This document shows positions 12,301 to 25,140 of a stretch of 64,000 bases of DNA, in pieces. Numbering within the stretch: position 1 is the first letter of the stretch; the number at the start of each line of letters is the position of its first letter. Position numbers and translations under genes: made by a program. The notes beneath the pieces are model-generated. The model ran no database searches. It saw nothing but the letters and a program-made list of their open reading frames with translations, and had not been told where the DNA came from. Origin of the DNA: Warburgia ugandensis (Eukaryota > Streptophyta > Magnoliopsida > Canellales > Canellaceae); contig CP141139.1 in assembly GCA_035236585.1 (NCBI GenBank), positions 39,813,217 to 39,877,216 of the forward strand. The letters are read 5' to 3'.

Positions 12301-12528
12301 GCTACAGTTTGGGTATGTAATGTAGATTATTCCGCGGTAACTTTTTTGAATGAGAACCTGATTGGCGGGCTTATGTAATCCTGTTTATGTATTACGGATT
12401 GTATCTATGTGGAATAATATGGCTTAATCACTATCCCTGATTAAATGAGCCCTGGCAATAGGGCCCTTAGTGTTAAATGATGCATAGTTTTAAAATGACG
12501 CAGCAGATGCTTGCTATACAGCATAATT
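9394..12528. other. gene-free region
   Basis: About 3.1 kb without a convincing gene on either strand. Only short unconserved open frames occur, and no transposon protein, tRNA or tandem repeat was recognised. Part could be ancient decayed repeat. Confidence 0.5.
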
Positions 12529-12769
12529 CTATCGACCATCCCTAATCTCTGACTGGTCCGAATGCCCCTCGGTCTCGACAACGTTAGCACTGTCCACATT
12601 AGCCTCGAGCCCAGCGACTAACCAGGGAAGGGGCCCATCTTGCGCAGGTTCACTTGAAGGCCTTAAATGTAGCACTCCCTGTTTGCAGATTCTTTCTACT
12701 TTGTACCCAATATGCGGTCTCATATACAAGAGAGTTTCTTGCCATACTTACAGGCCATTAATCTCTCAA
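12529..12769. other. GC-richer stretch, unassigned
   Basis: Base composition rises in this segment, and a 66-codon open frame exists on the minus strand with no recognisable domain. It adjoins the LINE remnant and may be its 3' end. No function is proposed. Confidence 0.35.
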
Positions 12770-12990
12770 GACCGTTCTATCTGATTTCAGATCGTGAACC
12801 AGATCTTAGGGTGTGCAGGCCAGCTGTTGAGATGTTCTCTGAGTTGAAGACGCTTCGGTAGCCAGCCTATCTGCAGCTTCATTTACCTCTCTGAGCGGCA
12901 TCCGAACTAATCACATAAGGATAGTGGGGAATCATATCTACAATCAATATTAGCAACCATCCTGTCCGGAAACTTTCACACCTAGAACTA
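12770..12990 (-). mobile_element. LINE RNase H tail remnant
   Basis: On the minus strand 12836-12905 encodes LREVNEAADRLATEAS, the characteristic end of the RNase H domain of plant L1 ORF2 (consensus REAN..AD.LA..A). The frame upstream (higher coordinates) is shifted by one base but continues with PHYPYVIS-type residues. The rest of the element is not recognisable nearby. Confidence 0.65.
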
Positions 12991-13082
12991 GTATTAAAAC
13001 TAGAATCGACTACAAATTTTGATTCCTACTCTTGAAAATCCAATGAAATTTCTTATTGTTAATTCGTTAATTTAGTTGCATG

Positions 13083-13450
13083 CTAGTAATTTGGCTTGGG
13101 CAATGCATGAGGTGTTTATTGATCCAAAATTACTAATTTAAGTGGGACTTGCTTCTTTGGAAAATAAGCACTAATTAATTGGTTATACTTTTAAAAAATA
13201 AAATGAGTAAATTTAGAATTTCAAACTCTATTTGTTTACCACATGGTGCCTTTGTCATTTATCTTTATCCTCCTCTTTTTGACTTTTTGAAAACCTTTCT
13301 CTTTAATTCATAATTGAAAATCCTCTCTCTCTGCACGCACGTAACCTTATACTATTGGTTGAATAAATGGGTCTACAAAAAGTGTTACATGGCAAAATAA
13401 TAAAAAGTTCCATGAAAATTTGTATTGTTTTGTTGTATAGTAGATAGGTG
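13083..13450 (+). repeat. dispersed direct repeat, copy 2
   Basis: Same orientation and order of landmarks as 3978-4365: CTAGTAATTTGG, TTTATTGATCCAAA, TTTAAGTGGGAC, AAAATGAGTAAA, GGCAAAATAATAAA. It lacks the AT/GA microsatellite. Copies 1 and 2 bracket MTERF9 at a distance of about 9.1 kb. Confidence 0.6.
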
Positions 13451-14392
13451 GTGGTTTATTAATATTAGAGAACAGGACACGTGGTGATGCCCATGCAAGC
13501 GAAAGGAATGGAAAAAGATAAGGAATAAATAGACGTAGAAGAAAAGATCAATACTAAGAAATAGGTCTAATAATTTAGTTTTGTATACAAAAATACCTAT
13601 TGTTCATTGCAATAGTCTTTGTTAGATCTGTCTCTTCCTCTCTTTCCTCGTTTTCATGTGAGGGTTTTCTTTGAAGCATCCATTGAATGTTGGGAAGATA
13701 GTTTCTTGTCTATAGATTATTTATTTAACTACTTATCTTAAGATGTAATTCTTTCTCTCATCTATATCTAGTCAATTTAGATTTCTTTTAATGAATGAAC
13801 AAAAGTAGTTGGATCAAATATTTGATTGAATAAATGGAAATTTTCTACATTATTTGACTCTTTAAAACAAAACAATTGGAAGTGGGGAGTGGGAATTAAG
13901 GAGTGGCTATTAGTGGTTACCAAACTAAAAAAGACATGTGACATTTATAACTTTATAGAACATGTAGTTACAGACATACAATGGACAGAGATAAAAGAGG
14001 AAGTTGAAAGATAATTGAAAATAAATTAAATTTGATTTAATTGTAAATCAGCTACATATAAGAGAAACTTTGGATTTGAAAATATATGGAGTAACACACT
14101 TTCTTAATCGGATTCAGCACCCCTCTGTAAAATGTATGAGCTATTCACCTTATATAATAGTGTAGGTAACTTCTTTGATGACGTGCTTCACACATGGGGC
14201 ACAATTATATCATAAAGTAATAAATGTACACTCTTATTAATTTGGGAAGTCGGGTTTCCTTAAAAAAACCCCATCATCCATGTACATATATCTCCTTGAC
14301 TCTCTAAATAAGCTTCCAGGAAAAGTTGATCGTCTCCAACTAATAAGATTTGTTATGTCGGCTATTCCTATACAATCATTAGCCTAGCTTCA
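13451..14392. other. gene-free region
   Basis: AT-rich sequence with only one short open frame (13826-14014, 62 codons), which shows no recognisable domain. No RNA gene or repeat was identified before the LTR edge at 14393. Confidence 0.5.
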
Positions 14393-15860
14393 TGTGACGA
14401 CCCGGGTTTTTTAATACCTTTTTTTTTTTATAAAACTTTTCGAAAGGTGGGGCCCCAATTTTATAAAATCCAAAGTAGTGAAAAACAATTTCAATCAAAT
14501 TTCAATGTTAGAAAAATCCTGAGGTCAACCATTGACGCAAGACAAGATTTTTTTTTTTCAAGTAAACATGTTTAAAATAGATTTACTATTCCAGGACTCA
14601 TCCAGTCATCAACCACATTCCCATAACAGTATAATCAAGTCCAATAACATATATATACATACACAATCCATGTGAAATTAGAACATACCTCTAAATGAGA
14701 CTTCTCAATCACTATTCTTCTAACTCCTCATATGTCCTGTCTTTCTTTAATATCTGAGGCATTGCAACAATAACGCAATACCTCAGCAAGTAATGCTTAG
14801 TAGGTATATAGACATTTAATGTATATCAATGGAACAAAATCGACTAATCATATTGATACAATGAGTAAAGTAATTTTCTACAAGAATATAATTATTTTAA
14901 GTAATGCAATTAAAATCTCAAAACATCATATACAATAAAACATGCATCTCATAGATTTAAAAGATGATATGATCTCATGTAAATGAGCATACAATAATAA
15001 CAAGGTACCCCCAAGGCACGTAGGTCCATGAGTATCCCATACACTCGCATCACAGATCATGAGTACTCATATCAAACTTCTGAGTGTCGTCACACCCAGG
15101 CATACCATTGCATCTCCATGTAAGCACACATAATAAGAGTATGGATCGTCATGCCGCAGTGGCAACCCTCGAGGGTCTCAACCACTGTCGCTCATCGTTG
15201 ACACCATAACGGGAGACTTAACGTCCGTCCCCATGGAAAGGCTCGGACTGGTAGTGTGGACTATCCATGTTACCAACCCCTACCGAAAGCCATCTACGGG
15301 CACGTGTCTATCATATCACAATCATATCACATCACAATCTTGGAGGGTAGGTGGCTGGCCCTTTCCCTTCTAGCATGACATCCACCGGGTGAGAGCACCC
15401 GTCATAAAACTCAAAATACGAAAATCACGTATATAGAAAACTAGGAGTACTCGTGGCTCGCAATCCCCAAAGCACGCCCCTCATCCTAGGGTTAGCCTCT
15501 AAAAGGACCAACCACTAAACCTCCACTTTCCTTTCTCATGAAAACTCATTAGTTTCAGTGATGCAATAAGGAAAGATAATTTTCTAATTATACACAATCT
15601 CATGAAACCATCGGTCATAAATCCATTCAATACATGATTGAAATCAAATAGCGATCATAGCACAAAACTCTAAATCTCACAAAATCATCGATTAATAATA
15701 AATGCAATTTAAATCACAATCAATCATGATGCATGATAATACAAGGTTTTAAAATCAAAACAAAACATTAAATATCGTCACCTACCTCAATGTGAGATCA
15801 CCCAACTCAAGCATATAATCTTCTTAGCTTGTATGTTCAGATGTACCTGTCAGTACCAAA
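14393..15860 (-). mobile_element. Tekay-type gypsy LTR, 3' part (LTR A)
   Basis: TGTGACGACCCGGG at 14393 is the inverted 3' terminus of a minus-oriented LTR (ending ...CGTCACA). Inside, 15000-15470 matches the conserved LTR segment also present at 40210-40740 and 47830-48209. Shared landmarks are CATGAGTACTCAT, GTGTCGTCACACCC, CCATGGAAAGGCTC and GGTAGTGTGGACTATC. Homology with the other LTRs stops near 15860, just after GATGTACCTGTCAG, where a fragment of opposite orientation begins. The start of this LTR reappears at 18621, so the LTR is interrupted or rearranged. Confidence 0.75.
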
Positions 15861-17205
15861 ATACTATTTTGTGTTATTTATTACATTATAATGGAATCTA
15901 TGATGATCCAACCATGGGATCATCCTCTGTAAAGAGTGATTTGATGTGTGATTATACCTAGCATAGGATTCTATGTATAACGTCTTTAAGATGATTTTTG
16001 AAACTTGTCATGATTGTTACTAATTCTGGATGGTACAAATTGGTGGAACCAATACACTGACAAAATGTATGGATATGATGGTCGAATCTTCCAATGTTAT
16101 TTTGATGAGCCATGATTGGGTTAATAGATAGTATTGTTGAATACTTCACAAACACAGAGGGGCTCATCATTTATTACAAACATTATAGCATGAGTTATGG
16201 TCATAGGAAGTAAATTCCCTTTTTCCAAACACTTTGCATAACAGAGAAGTCATTTATTAAGACTGCGATGGGTTGAGAGTAGCCAAATTGGTGACTGAGG
16301 TTCACAGTTCCTTAGTCTTATCAAATGCGGGCACCGTATAATTGAGTTTCACCAAGATATCAGTGATATATAATATTATGTGAGATTATTCCCTTATGAT
16401 TAATCAAATTTCAATTTACAATCGATGCTGGTGAGTAACCACTGAGAGCAAGTGCTAGACACATTGGTAGACTTTTAGGTGGCAAGCTCTTAAGTGCTTA
16501 CAGTATGATCATAATGCAGATTAGTTCTCATTGGCATAGAGTTCCTGTTGGTGAGTTGATAAGTTGTCGTTGTGACTAGCATATGAATTCCTGTTGGTGA
16601 ACTATATGCTCCTGTTTTTGATGTAGTAAATGACTTCCTATACATTAACAGAGATACTCTGAATCAAGCAAATGTAGTAAGACAACTTGTACTAAGCGTT
16701 ACATAAATAATCAACTTCTACGTGGAGGTTTGGTTTGTGCAAATTGGGTCATATGTGGTTATGATGTATCTGATTATATCAAGAGAGGATTGATAGGTAT
16801 CGATTTATATGATGGATTGAGATAAGAAGGCATGTCATGTCGTAGAATTGCTTATTGATGTTAACTTTGGAATTATTGTCACGATTATCATATATTGTGA
16901 TGTGAGGATGACTCTGGAATTGTTCAAAGGAAGTATATGTCAAATTTGTCTCACAAACTTGAGCTGATCTCAGGAGAGTTATAGCCTCACATGACAATTG
17001 AAGAGAGACCTGTGTATATATTAGATAAGAAAGTCAAGGAGTTGAGGACTAAAATTATTTCATTAGGCAGAGTCCATAGAGAATGTCATTCACAATTGGG
17101 GGGGCACATGTGAGACAATAAAAGAGATGCGGAGGATCCACCTAGAGTGATTTACATAGAGGCATGTATTGAAATTTCGAGGATGAAATTTTAATGAGGG
17201 AAGAA
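15860..17205 (+). mobile_element. gypsy internal fragment, integrase tail and PPT
   Basis: In + orientation, 17010-17130 encodes MTIEERPV..LDKKVKELR, which matches the end of the element E polyprotein (MTVEERLVRILDTKVKELR at 42538-42864). It is followed by the usual ATTTCGAGGATGAAATTTT junction and a purine tract (GAGGGAAGAA, 17196-17205) directly before an LTR start. Upstream, about 15966-16400 is homologous to the complement of 35870-36410 and has no recognisable coding content. The RT, RNase H and integrase core are missing, so this derives from an internally deleted element. Confidence 0.7.
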
Positions 17206-17769
17206 TGTAATATCCTCAAAATTTAAATAATAAATTAGTAATAAATTAAATAAATCAAAATGCAAATTTTGTGTTTAGAAATTGGTCCTAAAAACTCAAA
17301 AACAAAAAAGTACACGTCGATAGGAATTGAACGACATAAAGAACATCGAGAACGGAGTTCGGATGAGTGAGTTATGACCATTTTAAGTGTAAGGGTAAAT
17401 TGATAAATTGCCAGGGACGTTAATTAAAGGGAGTTGTTTTGATAACAACACTCCTTTTCTACTTCCATTAGAGTTCTAATGGAGGAAGGCACTGATCTAC
17501 CTTCCATTCAAAAAAATCGGGACTTAGACTATAAAATACAAGTTTTCCCTTCCATTCCCATGCCAAACAACCAGAGGAGAACCCTCATTTTTTTCTGTGC
17601 ACGCCGTGAAAATGAGTTAAAGTTTGCATACACTAGAGGGCTCTGATCTTCCATCTCCAGCTCTAATCATGTAAGTTACATACTTTAACTTGTTATTTAT
17701 CTTGTTTTCCAACTTTCCTCTCACATATCTGGGCTAAATCGGATCAAAATGGCCGTTGGATGGCCTATG
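17206..17769 (+). repeat. inverted LTR start, left arm
   Basis: Begins TGTAATATCCTCAAAATTT right after a polypurine tract, so it is the first 564 bp of a + oriented gypsy 3' LTR. It matches the complement of 18069-18621 over its full length with scattered substitutions and a few small indels (well above 90 percent by eye). Homology ends at GGCCTATG. The two arms could form a long hairpin. Confidence 0.88.
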
Positions 17770-18068
17770 AATTCAAAGTCATAGAGCATAGTTAGAAAGA
17801 GACCTCAAATAAGAAATCTAAGCTGTTCATTGTGATCTTTGGACCCAACAACCTTAGGAACAGTGAAAATAGATCCAAAATCAGAGCTTCTGGGGCTCTG
17901 ATCAAGCCAAAACAAGGTGAACGACTTGAGTTCATCGTCCCCGATGGACAGTGAGCCCAAGACGCCCACCGGGACGCACAAACGGGGATTCGCACATGTG
18001 GGTGCTCCGTCGCATGCGTGTGTATAGCACACGCACGTGGGACGCTCTCGTGCGTTGTCCCGAACGTC
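17770..18068 (-). mobile_element. spacer between inverted LTR arms
   Basis: About 300 bp, GC-rich in its right half, with repeated ACGCAC/GTGCGT motifs. A similar GC-rich segment occurs at the equivalent depth in the E 3' LTR (about 41330-41560), so this probably continues the minus-oriented LTR that starts at 18621. The open frames here are unconserved. Confidence 0.5.
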
Positions 18069-18621
18069 CATAGGCCATCCAACGGCCATTTTGATCTGAT
18101 CTAGCTGAGATCTGTGAGGGGAAAGTTGAAAAACAAGATAAATAACAAGTTAAAGTATGTAACTTACCTGATTAGAGCCGAAGATGGAAGATTAGAGCCC
18201 TCTAGTGCATGCAAACTTTAACTCGTTTTCACGATGTGCACAGAAAAAAATGAGGGTTCTCCTCTGGTTGTTTGGCGTGGGAATGGAAGGGAAAACTTGT
18301 ATTTTATAGTCTAAGTCTCGATTTTTTTGAATGGAAGGTAGATCAGTGCCTGCCTCCATTAGAACTCTAATGGAAGTAGAAAAGGAGTGTCGTTATCAAA
18401 ACAACTCCCTTTAATTAACGTCTCTAGCAATTTATCAATTTACCCTTACACTTAAAATGGTCATAACTCACTCATCTGAACTCCGTTCTCGATGTTCTTT
18501 ATGCCGTTCAATTCCTATCGACGTGTACTTTTTTGTTTTTGAGTTTTTAGGACCAATTTCTAAACATAAAATTTGTATTCTAATTTATTTAATTTATTAT
18601 TTAAAATTTGAGGATATTACA
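18069..18621 (-). repeat. inverted LTR start, right arm
   Basis: The complement reads TGTAATATCCTCAAATTTT from 18621 leftwards and follows a pol-end junction at 18622-18640, so it is the beginning of a minus-oriented 3' LTR. It pairs with 17206-17769. Confidence 0.88.
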
Positions 18622-18892
18622 CTTCCAATTCTCGATAAAATTCTCGAAGTCGGGAACACCATTCAACTAAAGTGCTTTTGGAAAGAATCTGGAGAGGAAG
18701 AAAGTGATTTCCATGCTTAAATGGAGCTGAGCTCTATATGTGCTAGAAAAGAGGAAGGAGGATTGTGAGTACGAAGATTGCAAATAACAGTCAAGGCACG
18801 TCTTATGAGCTTGCGGGGATTATTGTTTCAAAAGAAAATCAAAACTCACTATGGTACATATGCATTTAGAATATGTATCTTTAAAATGGAGT
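18622..18892 (-). mobile_element. gypsy pol end remnant
   Basis: On the minus strand the last codons before the LTR read DFENFIENWK, equivalent to NFEDKIFMREG at the E pol/LTR junction (42460-42500). Only about 270 bp of this internal region survive before another repeat begins at 18893. Confidence 0.55.
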
Positions 18893-20830
<1,938 letters not shown>

Positions 20831-20839
20831 TCGAAAGAG

Positions 20840-21425
20840 GAAGGATTCAACCATGTGGAAATTGTTGCTTAAACAAAGATCAATCTTTAGATAGGCCATA
20901 ACCTGGAAAGTTGTGGATGTTAAACAAATAAAAATTTTCCATGATAATTGGTTGCCATATCAAACTATACCCTGCATTATGCAAATGTGAATCTCTTAGA
21001 AGATATGACCACCGTGTCTACTGTCATCAAAGGAAATGGTTATATAGAAGATTCTGCAACTCTAGGATAGTAGCATAGTTATGAAAATCAAGACTGTTCC
21101 AGATCAATGTTTACATCGAAGGATGAAACGAAATGACAACCACACAAGTCAGGCCTTGTCTCTCATAAATCAGCATATTGGTGGCTTGCAGATCTCTCTG
21201 CATCACCAGCTGAAAATAATAATAGAATGGAACTTTCTCTAGCATTGGCAATGCCAGCTAAAAATTAAAATCTTTATTTGGCAGGCCTTGCAAGGTAAAC
21301 TTCCAACAAGAGTGAACTTGCTGTCGAAAGTAAATAGACGATACTAGAAATTAAAATATTTAATGATAGTGAGTATTGCATGCTGTGTCAAAAGCAAATA
21401 GCCGAGACCACTGCTTTTTCTGAGG
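20840..21425 (+). mobile_element. LINE ORF2 C-terminal fragment
   Basis: The + strand translation, with frameshifts, shows KQIKIFHDNWLPYQT (about 20915-20960), matching the I.IWHDNWLP motif of plant L1 elements. Then come KIFIWQALQGKLPTRVNLL (about 21265-21320) and CMLCQKQIAETTA (about 21378-21420), the zinc-finger-like RT C-terminal block. It stops abruptly where the oppositely oriented L1 begins. Confidence 0.7.
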
Positions 21426-24400
21426 CAAGGTAAGTTTTATTGATTTTGGGGAGAAGATCCCTCCCCGTGGCCGGACAACTTCAGTTGAGATGATCAAGGA
21501 CAGCTAAAAGATCTAATAAGACATTGAGAGAACTGAACTATTTAACCATCTAATTCTTTGGCTAGTCAGCGAGACTCCCTCTCATGCTAAGCCATTGGCT
21601 AGGTCATTTACTGATCACGAAACAGTACGAATTTGATTTCTGAGGAAGCAGTAAGCCCCTTTATTCGATCAATGAATGACTAGAGTCTCCAAGTTTGCAC
21701 ACCGTCCTTGTTTGGCCATGCAATTATGTTCCTTGAGTCTCCTTCCACAAATAGTGGGGATAAGCCAGTTGTCGCTAAGTTTCAATCCCACCGAAAGCCG
21801 ATTATTTAAGCTTCATTTGAATTCTCCCGTCCGATTGGACTTGCCATGTCAAAGATAATTTCGCCAGCTCGTCTCTTAAAACGCAGCCAACACCTGACAA
21901 ACCCGGGTTCCCAATGCTGGCTCCGTCGAAGTTCAATTTTTACTGGCCGGCTGATGGAGTAGACCATCTTGGTTTCGATGATTCTTATCTTCGATCTCTC
22001 CTCCCAGCACCTTATAATGTCGTTGACTTTAACCCCTTCGCAATTTTTTGATGCCACGACACACTGTACCACTATTGCTGTAATCTTCTCTAGGTTTAAC
22101 AACCTAGCATTTTTCCCAAGCAGGATTGCGTTCCGTTCAGTCCAAAGTCCCCAGATAATGGCCATGAAAGTAAGCCTCCAGAGGTCCTCACCCTTCTGCT
22201 CTGATTAGGAACAGACCACTCTGACATTACGCATCATAGGTTGAGGGTAGCACCCATCTAATTCCAAACTTACTGATGATGGCATTCCAAAGCTGCTGTG
22301 CTGCTGGACATTTGAGGAAGAGATGGTTTCTATCCTCCTTAGCTTTGCGACATAAACTGCACATTCACGGGCCAAACCAACCTTTTGATTTCAAGTTATC
22401 ATGGATCGAGACTTTGTCGAGGGCTAGATTCCAGGCGAAGAACATAATTCTAGGCAGAAGACACGGTGCCAATGAGCTTCTCAGGACGCCAGCAGGTGTT
22501 GAACTGCGTAAGGCTAGCAAGCCGATCTTACAGAGAACTGCCTGTCCCTGGCAGGGTCCATATGATACAATCCAAATCGTTTGGCTGCACGAAACTAGCT
22601 TCGAGGACTATAATGAGTTCCTGAGGTAGGTTCTCCTCCAGACCACTCAGTTGACGCCTAAGATTGATATTCCATTTGTATGTGCTTCCTTGCGATGAGT
22701 ATCACTCGTTTACTGCAGTCCACCCAGCCACAAGCTCGAAAAAACCTTGCATATGTAGCCTTGAGTGGCTGATTTCCAGACCAGATATCAGACCAAGGTT
22801 TATGACTTTGGGGTCACGGGTTTAAGACATGGAAACAGCCTCTTGCAAAATGAAGATAAAGATGTGCAATCCTTGTAGTCCACCCATTTCTCAGACCCCG
22901 CATATACGGGAGTTCATGTGGGGGACTGTCATTTATTTTGGACCAAAGCTTAGTCTTATTCCTCAATTTCATATACAGTCTCGTATTGCTTTTGAACTTG
23001 GCTATCTCTTCAAATATGCGATTGTCTTTCCCATTCAATTTCGTTCACCCACCAGTCTTTGACAAGGCTGGTCCAAAGGGTTCCATCTTCCGAAGCTAGC
23101 CTCCAGCCACTTACTAGTGAGGGTTCATTCATTTCTTTTAATTTCCTCACTGCGAGTCCTCCGTACACTCCATCCTTTGAATAACTTGTTTTGGGCAACG
23201 GAATGGTGGCATGCAGTAGTTTGGGAGATTTGCCATTAATGATTTAAGTGGTGTTAGCTTCCCACCTTTTGAAAGAACTGCCCTCTCCCAATTCGATAGC
23301 TTGCTTTGGAATCTTTGTATCACTGGATCCCCAAACTTTGCACTTAGACATCCCAAAACTGAGGCAGTACCAAATAGTAACATGGAAAGGCGGCCAACAA
23401 GGCTCCTCAATTAAACTTTCTATGTTAATTTCATGGAGTTTCGATTTTTCCAAGTTGATTTTCTGTTTCCGTCAAAAGCTCATAGCATGAGTATCATTCT
23501 TAAGTTCCTCCCATTATTTTGATCGAAATTTTTTATCATCATTTTGTCATCTACGTATTGCAAGTGTGCTATGATAAGATTAGAGTTAGAAATCCTGAAT
23601 CCCTCGTATAAGCCGTCGTCGATGTTTTTCTTCATTATCTTATTGAACATTTCCGCAATAAGTATAAATATGGTGACAACAGATCACCTTGCCACAATCC
23701 CCTCGTGCTGTTGAAAAGACCTTTGAATGCGCACTTTATCACTTACCTTCTCCATATCGAGCTTGAATATAAAGCCCGTTTGCTGAGATTTTGACATCAT
23801 ACCTAGGCACTCGTTTGCTGCTATGGCACCATCAATGACGTTTTTTTCCTGATAAAAATGCTGCGTATTGTGGTGATGTGGTTGGGAAGTACTTTTTTCG
23901 GCAGATTTGCTAACACCTTTGCAAGCATTTTGTAATAGCCTCCTATGAGACTGATTGGTTTGAAATTTTTTAGCGCTTCTGCCTCCCATTTTTTAGGGAT
24001 TAATGCAATGAACAAGGCTCCTATGTGCTTGTCTATTGGCTCACCCCTGTACAAGTTAGCAAGTTCAATAAAATCTAATTTGATGAAACTCTACCTTGCT
24101 GGAAGAACCGAAGACTGTAACTCTCTGGCACGGGGCTTCTATCTCCTTCACAGCCTTTAAGTGCTTTCTTGATTTCTTCTTCCGTGAACTGACTTCGAGC
24201 AAATTTCTGGATTCGTCACAAACTCTGTTGGACATAACGAGAAAGCTCTGAGCTGTAGAGTTTCCTGTAAAAGTTGACGATCTCTTCACATATTTTATTC
24301 GGCTCCGTCTTCGACCTTCAACAACTATAGAGGTGATTTTACACCTCCCGTGTACGCTAGCCAGGGTGGCAAAAACTTAATGTTGCGGTCCCCCTCCTTT

Positions 24401-24698
24401 AACTAAGCACTTTATTCTAAACCTTTGTCGCCCCATTATTTCTTCATTTTGTTCTAGATAATTGATTTTGTCTTCGATCATCAATCAATAAAAGCTTTCC
24501 TCTTCCAACAACCGAGACAATTCTTCTTAATGTTAAGGTCTTTAAGCTCTTCCCTGAAGGACAGCAATCCGTTTTGGTGATCCTTGCCATGCTCACATGC
24601 CCAAACTTTTTCAGTTTTCTCTTGAGAAATTTCAGCTTCAAAGTTATTTTCTTGCCAGAACCCCAAGTACAAACCGGGTTTGCTTCCTACCACTATTC
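21426..24698 (-). mobile_element. L1 LINE, 3' part (RT to RNase H)
   Basis: Read on the minus strand from 24698 down, decayed ORF2 domains appear in order. First is the linker KLKFLKRKLKKFG (about 24590-24630). Then come RT N-terminal motifs (EEI..ALKAVKE near 24180) and FKPISLIGGYYKMLAKVLAN (about 23870-23960). The RT A-motif FKLDMEK lies near 23750, and the catalytic box LQYVDD near 23555-23575. GNQPLKATYARFFR follows near 22760, then zinc-finger CSLCRKAKEDRNHLFLKCP (about 22300-22360). WGLWTERN (about 22130) precedes an RNase H tail with GDSRNIIAWPNKD (about 21715-21755). AATAAAACTT near 21436-21445 (complement) may mark the 3' end. Several stops and frameshifts make it inactive. Its missing 5' part is at 58998-60700. 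Confidence 0.85.
22801..22940 (+). mobile_element. 5'-truncated Au SINE inside the L1
   Basis: Contains GGGGTCACGGGTTTAAG (box B), GGAAACAGCCTCTTGCAAAA, CAGACCCCGCATA and CGGGAGTTC, matching the SINE at 9194-9378 but lacking its first part. Flanks GACCAAGGTT (22791-22800) and GACCAAAGCT (22941-22950) look like target duplications with two mismatches. The L1 reading resumes on each side, so the SINE inserted into the LINE. Confidence 0.8.
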
Positions 24699-24957
24699 TG
24701 ATAGGATCCACCCCCATTAGACAGTCGGTGACATTGCCACATCTTTCCTTCCAAAACAAGATAGATTACAAGAATCGGTTAAGATGCCTGAAATCAAGAT
24801 GGGATTTTTGGAAATCCCGCTTAAGATGCCTGAAAGAACAGGTGATGTATCCCCAATACTCTCTATACATACTTTTCTCTACAGAACCAGTTTTCCCATT
24901 CCTATGGATGGAGGCCTAATTGGCCGAACCACATAAACTCTCTCTCTCTCTCTCTAA
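24699..24957 (+). mobile_element. Ty1-copia 5' LTR (deleted copy)
   Basis: Aligns with the LTR at 58573-58997. Shared segments are GATCCA.CCCCATTAG, TCCAAAACAAGA, TTTTGGAAATCCC, ATACATACTTTTC and GGCCGAACCAC, ending in a CT run (about 24938-24956). It lacks an internal part and most of the CT array relative to the right copy. The flank TATTC (24694-24698) resembles TATTT (58998-59002), a possible 5-bp target duplication. TTGGTA..TCAGAA near 24979 could be a decayed primer-binding site for tRNA-Met. Confidence 0.8.
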
Positions 24958-25013
24958 GATGGCTTCAGAATATAGGTTGGTACATCAGAAATAGGCTAGT
25001 GAGCCTAAGATGG

Positions 25014-25140
25014 GCACTAGACCAGGCTGAATTCCAACCCAGGCCAAACACTAGAGCAGCCCAGAGCTAGCCTAGGTCGGCACTTGACCATGCTGAATTC
25101 TAGCCTAAGCTGAACACTGGCCCAACCCAGGGCCAGCCCG
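25014..25140 (+). repeat. two-copy tandem repeat of about 63 bp
   Basis: Two adjacent imperfect units begin GGCACTAGACCAGGCTGAATT (25014) and GGCACTTGACCATGCTGAATT (25078). Each continues through AGCCTA, GAACACT and AGCCCAG-like blocks. It lies between the copia LTR and the LARD-like element. Confidence 0.65.

Noticed and set aside
17792..18089. Two overlapping minus-strand frames of 94-96 codons
   Set aside because: They fall in the GC-rich spacer of the inverted LTR and overlap in different frames; no domain.
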